NCBI GenBank assembly: GCA_007122815.1
Contig: SKSV01000187.1
Coordinates: forward strand, 1-7,873
Reading direction: 5' to 3'
DNA: 7,873 nucleotides
Source of the DNA: Trueperaceae bacterium
GTDB taxonomy: Bacteria > Deinococcota > Deinococci > Deinococcales > Trueperaceae
Positions 1-5,740 of the stretch are shown in pieces. Position 1 is the first letter of the stretch, and each line of letters opens with the position of its first letter. The translations under genes were made by a program, and so were the position numbers. The notes beneath the pieces were generated by a model. It was not told where the DNA came from and made no database searches. It worked only from the letters and a program-made list of their open reading frames with translations.

Positions 1-717
1 GCCGGCCGGTAGCCGCATGAGGTCGTGCTGACCCTGCACCCCCGCGCGCAGCAGCGCCGCACCCGCGCGCGCCGCCACCTCACCGGAGAGCGCCGCCCTG
101 CCGACCGAGGTCGCGGAGACCGAGACGTGCTCGTGGTAGACGACGAGCACCTCCGAGTCACCGTTCGGGCGCGCCCCGCCGCCAACCGAGAGCGCCCCAG
201 CGTCCGGTAGGGCGGCTACCAGCGCGCCGGGCGCGGGCGCCGCGAGGCCCGCCTGCTGGCCCGATCCGGCGGCGAGCCCGGTTGGAGCGACGCCTGGGTC
301 GTGCAGACCGTGTGCGCAGATCGAGACCCCGGCGCTGCGTCGCACGCCGACCCGCACCGTCGCAGTGCCGGCGTTCGTCTCGACCCGCACCTCCGCTGAC
401 GTGCCGGGGGGAGGGGTCATGCCGGGCAGCACCGACACCGCCAAACCGCTGCTCGAGCCCGCCGCGACTTGTCCGGCGCTCGGCTCGACCGAGAGCCAGG
501 TCGCGTCCGTCTCGACGCTGAAGCGCAAGGTCGAGCCCTCCTCGCCGGCGTTGCCGACGAAGAACCCGCTGCCGGCGGTGCCGGTCACCACGAGGACGCT
601 AGGCCGTACCGTCAGTTGCGCCCGCGGCGGCTCGCTGCAGCCCACCATCAGCAACGCCATGAGCGCTGCGCCGAGTAGCCGGCCGAGGGGGCGGTGGTTG
701 CGGGCCTCGCGGTCCAT
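1..717 (-). CDS. Lipoprotein with BACON-like domain, partial (C-terminus beyond window)
   Basis: The minus strand is open from an ATG at 717 to the window edge (239 codons, no stop), so only the N-terminal part is seen. Residues 1-16 are basic, followed by a hydrophobic stretch (17-26) and a lipobox ending LMVGC with Cys27, so the protein is probably lipid-anchored outside the cytoplasm. Residues 35-127 have the alternating beta pattern and the W-L-S-V-x-P-S-x-G signature (TWLSVEPSAGQV, 73-84) of BACON/Ig-like domains. Residues 188-239 (SEVLVVYHEHVS ... QHDLMRLPAG) resemble the propeptide-like stretch before the catalytic domain of some secreted subtilisin-type (S8) proteases. The protease assignment is a guess because no catalytic residue is in view. 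The start is supported by TAGGAT 6 nt upstream and by the signal peptide beginning there. The gene diverges from fni. Confidence 0.8.
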   Translation of the reverse strand, partial: MDREARNHRPLGRLLGAALMALLMVGCSEPPRAQLTVRPSVLVVTGTAGSGFFVGNAGEEGSTLRFSVETDATWLSVEPSAGQVAAGSSSGLAVSVLPGMTPPPGTSAEVRVETNAGTATVRVGVRRSAGVSICAHGLHDPGVAPTGLAAGSGQQAGLAAPAPGALVAALPDAGALSVGGGARPNGDSEVLVVYHEHVSVSATSVGRAALSGEVAARAGAALLRAGVQGQHDLMRLPAG

Positions 718-723
718 GGCGGC

Positions 724-729
724 ATCCTA
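724..729 (-). promoter_or_regulatory. TANNNT -10 box (TAGGAT) for the lipoprotein gene
   Basis: Read on the minus strand, TAGGAT lies 6 nt before the ATG at 717, with no Shine-Dalgarno sequence between. The spacing would put transcription start at or next to the A of the ATG, which gives a leaderless mRNA. No convincing -35 hexamer is visible. Confidence 0.55.
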
Positions 730-764
730 TCGTCTGGGTCCACCGGCCTGGGTACGGCCCGGCC

Positions 765-770
765 TACACT
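765..770 (+). promoter_or_regulatory. TANNNT -10 box (TACACT) for fni
   Basis: TACACT ends 7 nt before the ATG at 778 and there is no ribosome binding site between them, as expected for a leaderless transcript. It supports the ATG at 778 as the true start over an upstream in-frame extension. The divergent lipoprotein -10 box is about 35 bp away, so both promoters share the 60-bp intergenic region. Confidence 0.55.
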
Positions 771-777
771 GTCGGTG

Positions 778-1806
778 ATGCGAGCTCCTTCCATCAGCGA
801 GCGCAAGCGGAAGCACCTGGAGGTCTGCCTCTCGGGCGCGGCTGCCTACGCCACGCGGACGACCTGGTTCGAGCGCTACGACCTTCCCTACACGGCGCTT
901 CCAGAGCTCGACCTGGCAGACGTCGACACGCGCACGGTGTTCCTGGGCAAGCCACTGGCGGCGCCGGTGCTGATCGGAGCGATGACGGGGGGAACCGAGC
1001 ATGCGGGGTTGATCAACCGTCACCTAGCCGAGGCGGCACAACGCTTGGGGTTGGGGATGATGCTGGGCTCCCAGCGCGCGATGCTCGAGCGACCGGAGAC
1101 CCGCCCCAGCTTCCTGGTTCGTGCGGTGGCACCGGACGTGCTGCTGATAGGCAACCTCGGCGTCGCGCAGCTCGTGCGCGGGTACGGTGTCGAGGAGCTG
1201 GTAGAGGCGCGCACGTCCGTGGGCGCCGACGCCATGGCCCTGCACACGAACCCGTTGCAGGAGGCGTTGCAGTCGGGCGGCGACGAGGCCTTCGCGGGGG
1301 TCATCGAGAGGTTGCGCGAGGTCGTGCCGGCGGTCGGCGCCCCGGTGTTGCTCAAGGAGGTGGGTCACGGCCTCTCGGCCGCGCTGGCGCGCGCCGTAGC
1401 GGACGTCGGCTTCGCCGCGCTCGACGTGGCGGGTGCTGGTGGGACCTCCTGGGCCAAGGTCGAGGACCTGGTGCGCTACGGCGAGGTGCGGCACGCCGAC
1501 CTCGTCGAGTGGGGTATCCCCACCGCCAGCGCGCTCCAGCAGGTGCGGGAGGTGCTGCCGGACATGCCTCTGGTGGCCTCCGGCGGCGTCCGGTCGGGAG
1601 TGGACGCGGCGAAGGCGCTTGCGCTGGGCGCTCAGGTCGTGGCTATCGCCCAGCCTCTGTTGGCAAGCGCGCTGGAGTCCGCCGACGCGGTCGTAGACGT
1701 CCTCGCACGCTACTTGCGGGAGCTGCGTGTGGCGATGTTCTGCTGCGGTGCGCGCGATCTCTCGGCGCTCGCCGAGGTCACCCCTTCGCTGCGGCCACGT
1801 GCGTAG
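778..1806 (+). CDS. fni: Type 2 isopentenyl-diphosphate delta-isomerase
   Basis: FMN- and NADPH-dependent TIM-barrel enzyme that interconverts IPP and DMAPP, the building blocks of carotenoids, quinone tails and other isoprenoids; cytosolic. The 342 residues are normal for the family. Visible motifs in order: ERKRKH (8-13), the flavin-binding MTGG (69-72), GSQR (97-100), GNLG (125-128), HTNPLQE (156-162, usually HLNxxQE; Asn158, Gln161 and Glu162 of the active site are kept), KEVGHG (193-198), DVAGAGGTSW (216-225) and the phosphate-binding SGGVRSG (268-274) and ALGA (282-285). Type 2 rather than type 1 is clear, since no Nudix motif is present. The ATG at 778 is preferred over an in-frame start at 694 because homology begins here and a TANNNT box sits 7 nt upstream. 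Its TAG stop forms part of the next gene's putative -10 box. Confidence 0.96.
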   Translation: MRAPSISERKRKHLEVCLSGAAAYATRTTWFERYDLPYTALPELDLADVDTRTVFLGKPLAAPVLIGAMTGGTEHAGLINRHLAEAAQRLGLGMMLGSQRAMLERPETRPSFLVRAVAPDVLLIGNLGVAQLVRGYGVEELVEARTSVGADAMALHTNPLQEALQSGGDEAFAGVIERLREVVPAVGAPVLLKEVGHGLSAALARAVADVGFAALDVAGAGGTSWAKVEDLVRYGEVRHADLVEWGIPTASALQQVREVLPDMPLVASGGVRSGVDAAKALALGAQVVAIAQPLLASALESADAVVDVLARYLRELRVAMFCCGARDLSALAEVTPSLRPRA

Positions 1807-1809
1807 ACT
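1804..1809 (+). promoter_or_regulatory. TANNNT -10 box (TAGACT) for the SDR gene, overlapping the fni stop
   Basis: TAGACT lies 5 nt before the SDR ATG at 1815, and its first three bases are the fni stop codon. No Shine-Dalgarno sequence is visible. It could drive an internal leaderless transcript in addition to read-through from fni. The match is short and may be helped by the TAG stop, so it is the weakest of the five boxes. Confidence 0.4.
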
Positions 1810-1814
1810 GTCGC

Positions 1815-2576
1815 ATGGACCTGCAGATCGCTGGCAAGACCGCTCTGGTGACCGGCGCCTCGCGCGGCATCGGCTTCGCCATCGCTGAGGGCCTGGTGGC
1901 AGAGGGCGCCCGCGTGGTCATCGCGGCCCGCACGCAGGCCGCTCTCGACTCGGCCGCCGAACGCCTCGGCGAGGGGGGCGGGGAGGTCTTCGCGGTCGCT
2001 GCCGACGTCTCCAGCGCGAAGGGCGTGCTCAAGCTCGTCGCCACGGCCCGCGAGCACGTAGGTGTGATCGACATCCTGGTCGCGAACGCTGGTGGGCCGC
2101 CGGCGGGAGCGTCCTCTGCTGTGGACGACGCCTCCTGGGCGCGAGCCTCGGAGCTGACTCTCATGTCGGCGGTCAGGTTGTCGCGCGCGGTCCTTGCGGA
2201 GATGCGCGAACGGGGTTGGGGTCGCATCGTGAACGTCACCAGCCTAGCGGTGAAGCAACCCGTGGCCGAGCTGACGCTGTCGAACGTCATGCGCTCGGCG
2301 GTCACCGCCTTCGCCCGCACTCTCGCGAACGAGGTCGCCGACTCGGGTGTGACGGTGAACAACGTTGCGCCCGGTTACACCGCTACCGGGCGCATCGAGC
2401 AGCTCTTCTCCGACGACTACGCTCGTGCCCGACTGGTGGCGTCGATCCCCGCGAAGCGCTTCGGCGAACCGCGCGAGATCGCCGCAGCCGCGCTCTACCT
2501 CTGCTCGCAACAAGCGGCCTACGTGACGGGCCAAACGCTGGTCGTCGACGGCGGTATGGTGGCGTCCACCTACTGA
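1815..2576 (+). CDS. Atypical short-chain dehydrogenase/reductase (SDR)
   Basis: A 253-residue classical-length Rossmann-fold SDR, annotated in many genomes as a FabG-like 3-oxoacyl-ACP reductase. It has the dinucleotide motif TGASRGIG (13-20), AADV (62-65) for the adenine ring, NAGG (91-94), the active-site Ser143 in NVTS, the VNNVAPGYTATG segment (181-192) and a typical C-terminus TGQTLVVDGG (238-247). The residues expected to be catalytic Tyr and Lys are Ser156 and Arg160 (TLSNVMRSAV), so the YxxxK pair is missing. A subgroup of SDRs with LxLSNxxR at this place exists, so this looks like a family trait and not an error, but the reaction is uncertain. The ATG at 1815, 8 nt after fni, starts exactly at the SDR fold. 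Co-transcription with fni is likely. The 3' end overlaps the convergent membrane gene by 7 nt. Confidence 0.92.
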   Translation: MDLQIAGKTALVTGASRGIGFAIAEGLVAEGARVVIAARTQAALDSAAERLGEGGGEVFAVAADVSSAKGVLKLVATAREHVGVIDILVANAGGPPAGASSAVDDASWARASELTLMSAVRLSRAVLAEMRERGWGRIVNVTSLAVKQPVAELTLSNVMRSAVTAFARTLANEVADSGVTVNNVAPGYTATGRIEQLFSDDYARARLVASIPAKRFGEPREIAAAALYLCSQQAAYVTGQTLVVDGGMVASTY

Positions 2577-3286
2577 AGGTCGTGACGTGAGCGCTCGCGC
2601 GCGTCCAGCGCGCGGGTCCCGAACAGCCGCAGCGACACCGCGCCCAACGCCAAGACCGCGAAGGGGGCGGCCCAGATCAAACCGATGCCGAACGCGAGCG
2701 TTCCCACGAGCACTAGCGCGGCCAGCGCGAACTGCACGAGCACCAGCGCAGGCAGCACGTGCAACGAGGCCCGCACGCTCCACGCTATGGCCGTGAACGC
2801 GTCCGCCCCGCGATCGGCAACCAGGAACACCGCTTGGGCGCTGAGCAGGCCGTATGCGAGCGCCACCGGGACACTCCACGTGGTCCCCAAGAGCGCCTCG
2901 GCGCCCGCCAGCACGAGCGAAGCCATGAGCAGAACCACAACGGCGTGCCCGAGCGCAGGACGGTAGGCGAGCAGCGCTGCGAGGTCCGTCGGCACGCCCG
3001 CCACCCGCCTAACCGCGTACATCGTCAGGGCCAGCGTCACCGGCGCCGTGGCGATCACGCTCAGGCTCCCGGCCACGACGTCCGACAGGCCCAGCAGCAA
3101 GCCGAGTAGGGTAGCCAGCAGAGCCAGCGTGAGCCACACGAGCATGCCCAGCAGGATCCAACGTTTCGAGCCACCGAGAGACTCCGCGGCGCTTCGCAGC
3201 ACTTCACCCGCCCGCAGTGGCGCCCGCCCCGCCAGCGCCGCTGCGACGCCAGGGTCGTCGCGCGAGAGCTGGTCTGGCTCGCCCAT
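2570..3286 (-). CDS. Six-helix integral membrane protein of unknown function
   Basis: The 238-residue product has a charged cytoplasmic-looking N-terminus (1-42) followed by about six hydrophobic segments near residues 43-66, 70-92, 110-133, 136-155, 175-198 and 200-220, then a short basic tail (TRALDARERSRHDLQ). The segment ADAFTAIAWSVRASL followed by a Gly-rich hydrophobic pair recalls uncharacterised DUF2189/BPSS1780-type membrane proteins; this is a weak resemblance only. No transporter, enzyme or signal motif is evident. The ATG at 3286 is chosen over an upstream TTG at 3304 because TACCAT lies 8 nt before it. Transcription diverges from the polyketide synthase operon, and the two promoters share 58 bp. 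Confidence 0.85.
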   Translation of the reverse strand: MGEPDQLSRDDPGVAAALAGRAPLRAGEVLRSAAESLGGSKRWILLGMLVWLTLALLATLLGLLLGLSDVVAGSLSVIATAPVTLALTMYAVRRVAGVPTDLAALLAYRPALGHAVVVLLMASLVLAGAEALLGTTWSVPVALAYGLLSAQAVFLVADRGADAFTAIAWSVRASLHVLPALVLVQFALAALVLVGTLAFGIGLIWAAPFAVLALGAVSLRLFGTRALDARERSRHDLQ

Positions 3287-3294
3287 CTGGCTGC

Positions 3295-3300
3295 ATGGTA
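3295..3300 (-). promoter_or_regulatory. TANNNT -10 box (TACCAT) for the membrane protein gene
   Basis: On the minus strand TACCAT lies 8 nt before the ATG at 3286 with no ribosome binding site between, again suggesting a leaderless transcript. The spacing is the longest of the five boxes in this window. Confidence 0.45.
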
Positions 3301-3316
3301 CCAACGCTGACTGAGC

Positions 3317-3330
3317 CGCTCGCGTGAGCG
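3317..3330. promoter_or_regulatory. 14-bp dyad between two divergent promoters, candidate operator
   Basis: CGCTCGCGTGAGCG is an inverted repeat with 6 of 7 base pairs matching. It sits between the putative -10 boxes of the membrane gene (3295-3300) and the polyketide synthase operon (3333-3338), 2 bp upstream of the latter, so a bound protein would block the -35/-10 spacer. High GC makes short dyads common, so it is only a candidate. Confidence 0.3.
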
Positions 3331-3332
3331 CG

Positions 3333-3338
3333 TATCAT
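3333..3338 (+). promoter_or_regulatory. TANNNT -10 box (TATCAT) for the polyketide synthase operon
   Basis: TATCAT lies 6 nt before the ATG at 3345 and no Shine-Dalgarno sequence intervenes. It supports that ATG as the start of the polyketide synthase, over a GTG at 3324 that would lie upstream of the box. It would drive all three overlapping genes. Confidence 0.6.
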
Positions 3339-3344
3339 CTGCGG

Positions 3345-4556
3345 ATGTCGGTCCGCATCGCCGGGATCGGGACGGCGCTCCCCCCGTACGCTTACGCGCA
3401 ATCCGAGGTCAAGGAGATCATGCGGCGTTGGATCGGAGGTGAGCGGCGCGTCGATAGGCTGCTCGAACGGGTGTACGGCTCCTCTGGCATCGAGCAGCGC
3501 TTCAGCGTGTTGGGCGAGTTCCTTGCGGATCCACCTAGCGACGACCAGCCGGGGCTCTTCCGGACCGGAACGGATGCGGCCTTCGCTCGGCCGGGCACCG
3601 GGGCCCGCAACGAACGCTACGGCGCGTGCGCGCCGGGCCTGGTCGAGCTCGCCTCCAGACGCGCGTCGGCTGCCTCGCCGGCCGGACTCGGCGAGCGAGT
3701 CACGCACGTGATCACGGTCTCCTGCACTGGTTTCCAGGCGCCCGGCTTGGACGACCACCTGGTCCGTGCGTTGGGGCTCCCCGCCACTACCGAGCGCTAC
3801 CACGTCGGGTTCATGGGCTGCTACGCGGTCTTCCCGGCGCTCCGTATGGCGCGAGCCTTCTGTCTGGCCGATCCCGAAGCCGTCGTGCTGGTGGCTTCGG
3901 TCGAACTCTGCACCCTCCACCTGGACCCCAGCCCCGAACTGGACGACGTGGTCGCAACCGCGGTCTTCGCCGACGGCGCGGCGGCCGCCCTGATCGCCTC
4001 GTCGCAAGACGGGCAGGTCGGGCGCGAGGCGCCGTCGTACGAGTTGCTAGCGTCCGCCACGACGCTCACTGAGGGCGGCAAGGGCGACATGGCCTGGACG
4101 ATCGGTGATCACGGCTTCGAGATGGTCCTCAGCAGTTACGTGCCGCGTGTGCTCGAGGCGGAGGCGGAGGCCGCCCTGGCCCCGCTGCTCCGAGCGGGTG
4201 GGGTAAGCCTGCCCGACATCGACGCTTGGGCGGTGCACCCTGGAGGGCGCGCGATCCTGGACAAGCTCCAATCTGCGTTGGCGCTCCCTGAGGCCGCGCT
4301 AGCCCCTTCCCGGGCCGTCCTGTCGGCTGCGGGGAACATGTCGAGCGCCAGCGTGTTGTTCGTGCTGCAGGAGCTCCAGGGCGAACGCTGCCCTGAGCTG
4401 AGCCAGCGCGCTCGCGCCGCCCGACCGGGAGTCGGCCGAGCCCAGGCGCCTGAGCCGGCTCACGGCCCTCTGGCTCCGGGATCGTTGGTGGCCGCGCTGG
4501 CGTTCGGTCCCGGCTTGACCGTCGACTCGGCGCTGCTGCGCGTCGTCGACGTGTGA
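3345..4556 (+). CDS. Type III polyketide synthase (chalcone/stilbene synthase family)
   Basis: Homodimeric thiolase-fold enzyme that extends an acyl-CoA starter with malonyl-CoA and cyclises the chain to a pyrone, resorcinol or phloroglucinol-type ring. The 403-residue product has the full Cys-His-Asn triad: Cys159 in GFMGCYAVFPALRMA, His298 in AVHPGGRAILD and Asn331 in AAGNMSSASVLF. Other family marks are VSCTGFQAPGLD (125-136), VELCTLHL (186-193), WTIGDHGFEMVLSSYVP (251-267) and the C-terminal FGPGLTVDSALLR (387-399). The last two are in the style of bacterial type III enzymes, not plant ones. Residues about 347-380 form a longer, Arg/Ala/Pro-rich stretch between the Asn helix and the final strand than is usual. 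The starter unit cannot be read from the sequence. It is the first gene of an operon; its stop overlaps the monooxygenase start (GTGA). Confidence 0.95.
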   Translation: MSVRIAGIGTALPPYAYAQSEVKEIMRRWIGGERRVDRLLERVYGSSGIEQRFSVLGEFLADPPSDDQPGLFRTGTDAAFARPGTGARNERYGACAPGLVELASRRASAASPAGLGERVTHVITVSCTGFQAPGLDDHLVRALGLPATTERYHVGFMGCYAVFPALRMARAFCLADPEAVVLVASVELCTLHLDPSPELDDVVATAVFADGAAAALIASSQDGQVGREAPSYELLASATTLTEGGKGDMAWTIGDHGFEMVLSSYVPRVLEAEAEAALAPLLRAGGVSLPDIDAWAVHPGGRAILDKLQSALALPEAALAPSRAVLSAAGNMSSASVLFVLQELQGERCPELSQRARAARPGVGRAQAPEPAHGPLAPGSLVAALAFGPGLTVDSALLRVVDV

Positions 4557-5740
4557 AGGCACGCTCCAGCGTGTTGAGCGCCGGGCCGGTGCTCGTGGTC
4601 GGAGCCGGTCCCGTCGGGACGTTGCTCGCCGCCAGGCTGCTGGTGTCGGGCTTCGAGGTGAGGCTGCTGGAGAAGCGCGCTCATCGCCGGCCTGGAAGCA
4701 GGGCCATCGGAGTGCACCCGCCGGGACTCGAGGCGCTGGCCAGCGTTTCGGCGGCTGCAGCCGTGCAGGCCGCGGGGGTGCGCGTAGAGGGTGGACACGC
4801 CTTCGGGGCCGAGGGGCGGCTGGGTACGCTGGGTCTAGGCGTCGACACACCGGTCTGGGCCGTGCCTCAGCCAGACGTCGAGGCGGCCCTGGAGGAGAGC
4901 CTGGAGCGCCACGGAGGCGAGGTGGAGAGGGGATCGGAGTTGGTCGGTCTGCGAGCCACCGCTCGCTCCTTGGTGGCGATCGTCACGGGATCTGGTGGAG
5001 TGGTCGAGTCGCCTGCCTCGCTGGTGATCGGTTGTGATGGCCGCGACTCGCGCGTGCGCGAGCTGGCCGGCATCAGTGCGAGCGGCGGACGCTACCAGGA
5101 CCACTACCTCATGGCCGACCTTCCGTGCGGCGTGACGGAGTCCCGCTACGCCGAGGTGCACCTGCACCGCGATGGCCTGGCGGAGAGCTTCCCGCTTCCC
5201 GACGGATGGCGGCGGGTAGTGGTGCGCGTCACCGGACCCCACCGGGGCCCGGTGATCGGAGGCGCGGTGGTGGAGCCTGGCATCGCTCGGCGCGTGTGCG
5301 AGCTCGCGCAGGAGCGCGGTGCCGGGAGCTTCGACCCTGAGGGCGCGCGCATGACTTCCGCGTTCGTGGCCGAGGGGTGGATGGCCGAGCGCTTCGCTGC
5401 CGGCCGCGTGGCGCTCGCTGGAGACGCCGCTCACGTGGTGAGTCCCATCGGTGGCCAGGGCATGAACTTGGGCTGGCTCGACGCGCTGGCCTTGGCCGCG
5501 GCCCTGGAGCGCGTTGCTGACGGCTCCAGCGAGCTCGAGTCCGAGCTGGCCTCTTACTCGACGAGCCGGATCAGGGCGGCGCGAACCGCGACGCGCCGGG
5601 CCCTGTGGAACACCCGGATGGGGCGGCCCATCGGCCGCGCCAAGGCCGTGTGGCGGGACTCGCTGCTGCGCGCGGCGCTCGCTAGCACGGTGCTGTCTCG
5701 AGCGCTGGCAGGCGCGTTCACCATGAGGGGATTGGCGTGA
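4553..5740 (+). CDS. FAD-dependent aromatic hydroxylase/oxidoreductase
   Basis: A 395-residue class A flavoprotein monooxygenase (UbiH/PHBH-like fold), expected to use NAD(P)H and O2 to hydroxylate an aromatic ring. Motifs in order: the Rossmann GAGPVG (17-22) with acidic Glu40 at the end of the second strand (RLLEKR), the DG motif GCDGRDSRVR (160-169), and the second FAD motif GRVALAGDAAHVVSPIGGQGMNLGWLDA (284-311), where Asp291 contacts the FAD ribityl chain. The C-terminus (about 350-395) is basic and hydrophobic. The GTG start at 4553 overlaps the polyketide synthase stop by 4 nt and has no clear ribosome binding site, so translation is probably coupled. In known alkylresorcinol and meroterpenoid pathways such an enzyme oxidises the type III polyketide ring; that role here is inferred from position. 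A geranylgeranyl-reductase-like activity is an alternative. Confidence 0.92.
   Translation: MKARSSVLSAGPVLVVGAGPVGTLLAARLLVSGFEVRLLEKRAHRRPGSRAIGVHPPGLEALASVSAAAAVQAAGVRVEGGHAFGAEGRLGTLGLGVDTPVWAVPQPDVEAALEESLERHGGEVERGSELVGLRATARSLVAIVTGSGGVVESPASLVIGCDGRDSRVRELAGISASGGRYQDHYLMADLPCGVTESRYAEVHLHRDGLAESFPLPDGWRRVVVRVTGPHRGPVIGGAVVEPGIARRVCELAQERGAGSFDPEGARMTSAFVAEGWMAERFAAGRVALAGDAAHVVSPIGGQGMNLGWLDALALAAALERVADGSSELESELASYSTSRIRAARTATRRALWNTRMGRPIGRAKAVWRDSLLRAALASTVLSRALAGAFTMRGLA
5725..5730 (+). promoter_or_regulatory. Ribosome binding site (GAGGGG) for the prenyltransferase
   Basis: GAGGGG lies 6 nt before the GTG at 5737, inside the end of the monooxygenase gene. It supports the GTG as the start and contrasts with the absence of such a site before the monooxygenase and the leaderless genes. 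Confidence 0.6.

Noticed and set aside
694..777. N-terminal extension of fni
   Set aside because: The added 28 residues have no family similarity, overlap the divergent lipoprotein start, and lie upstream of the TACACT box.
365..778. Plus-strand 137-codon open frame at the left end
   Set aside because: It lies opposite the lipoprotein gene, which has a signal peptide, a lipobox and a domain signature; the plus-strand product has no recognisable pattern.
4299..4850. Minus-strand 183-codon open frame across the PKS/monooxygenase junction
   Set aside because: The Arg/Ser/Pro-rich composition is typical of an antisense frame in GC-rich DNA, and both plus-strand genes have intact motifs.
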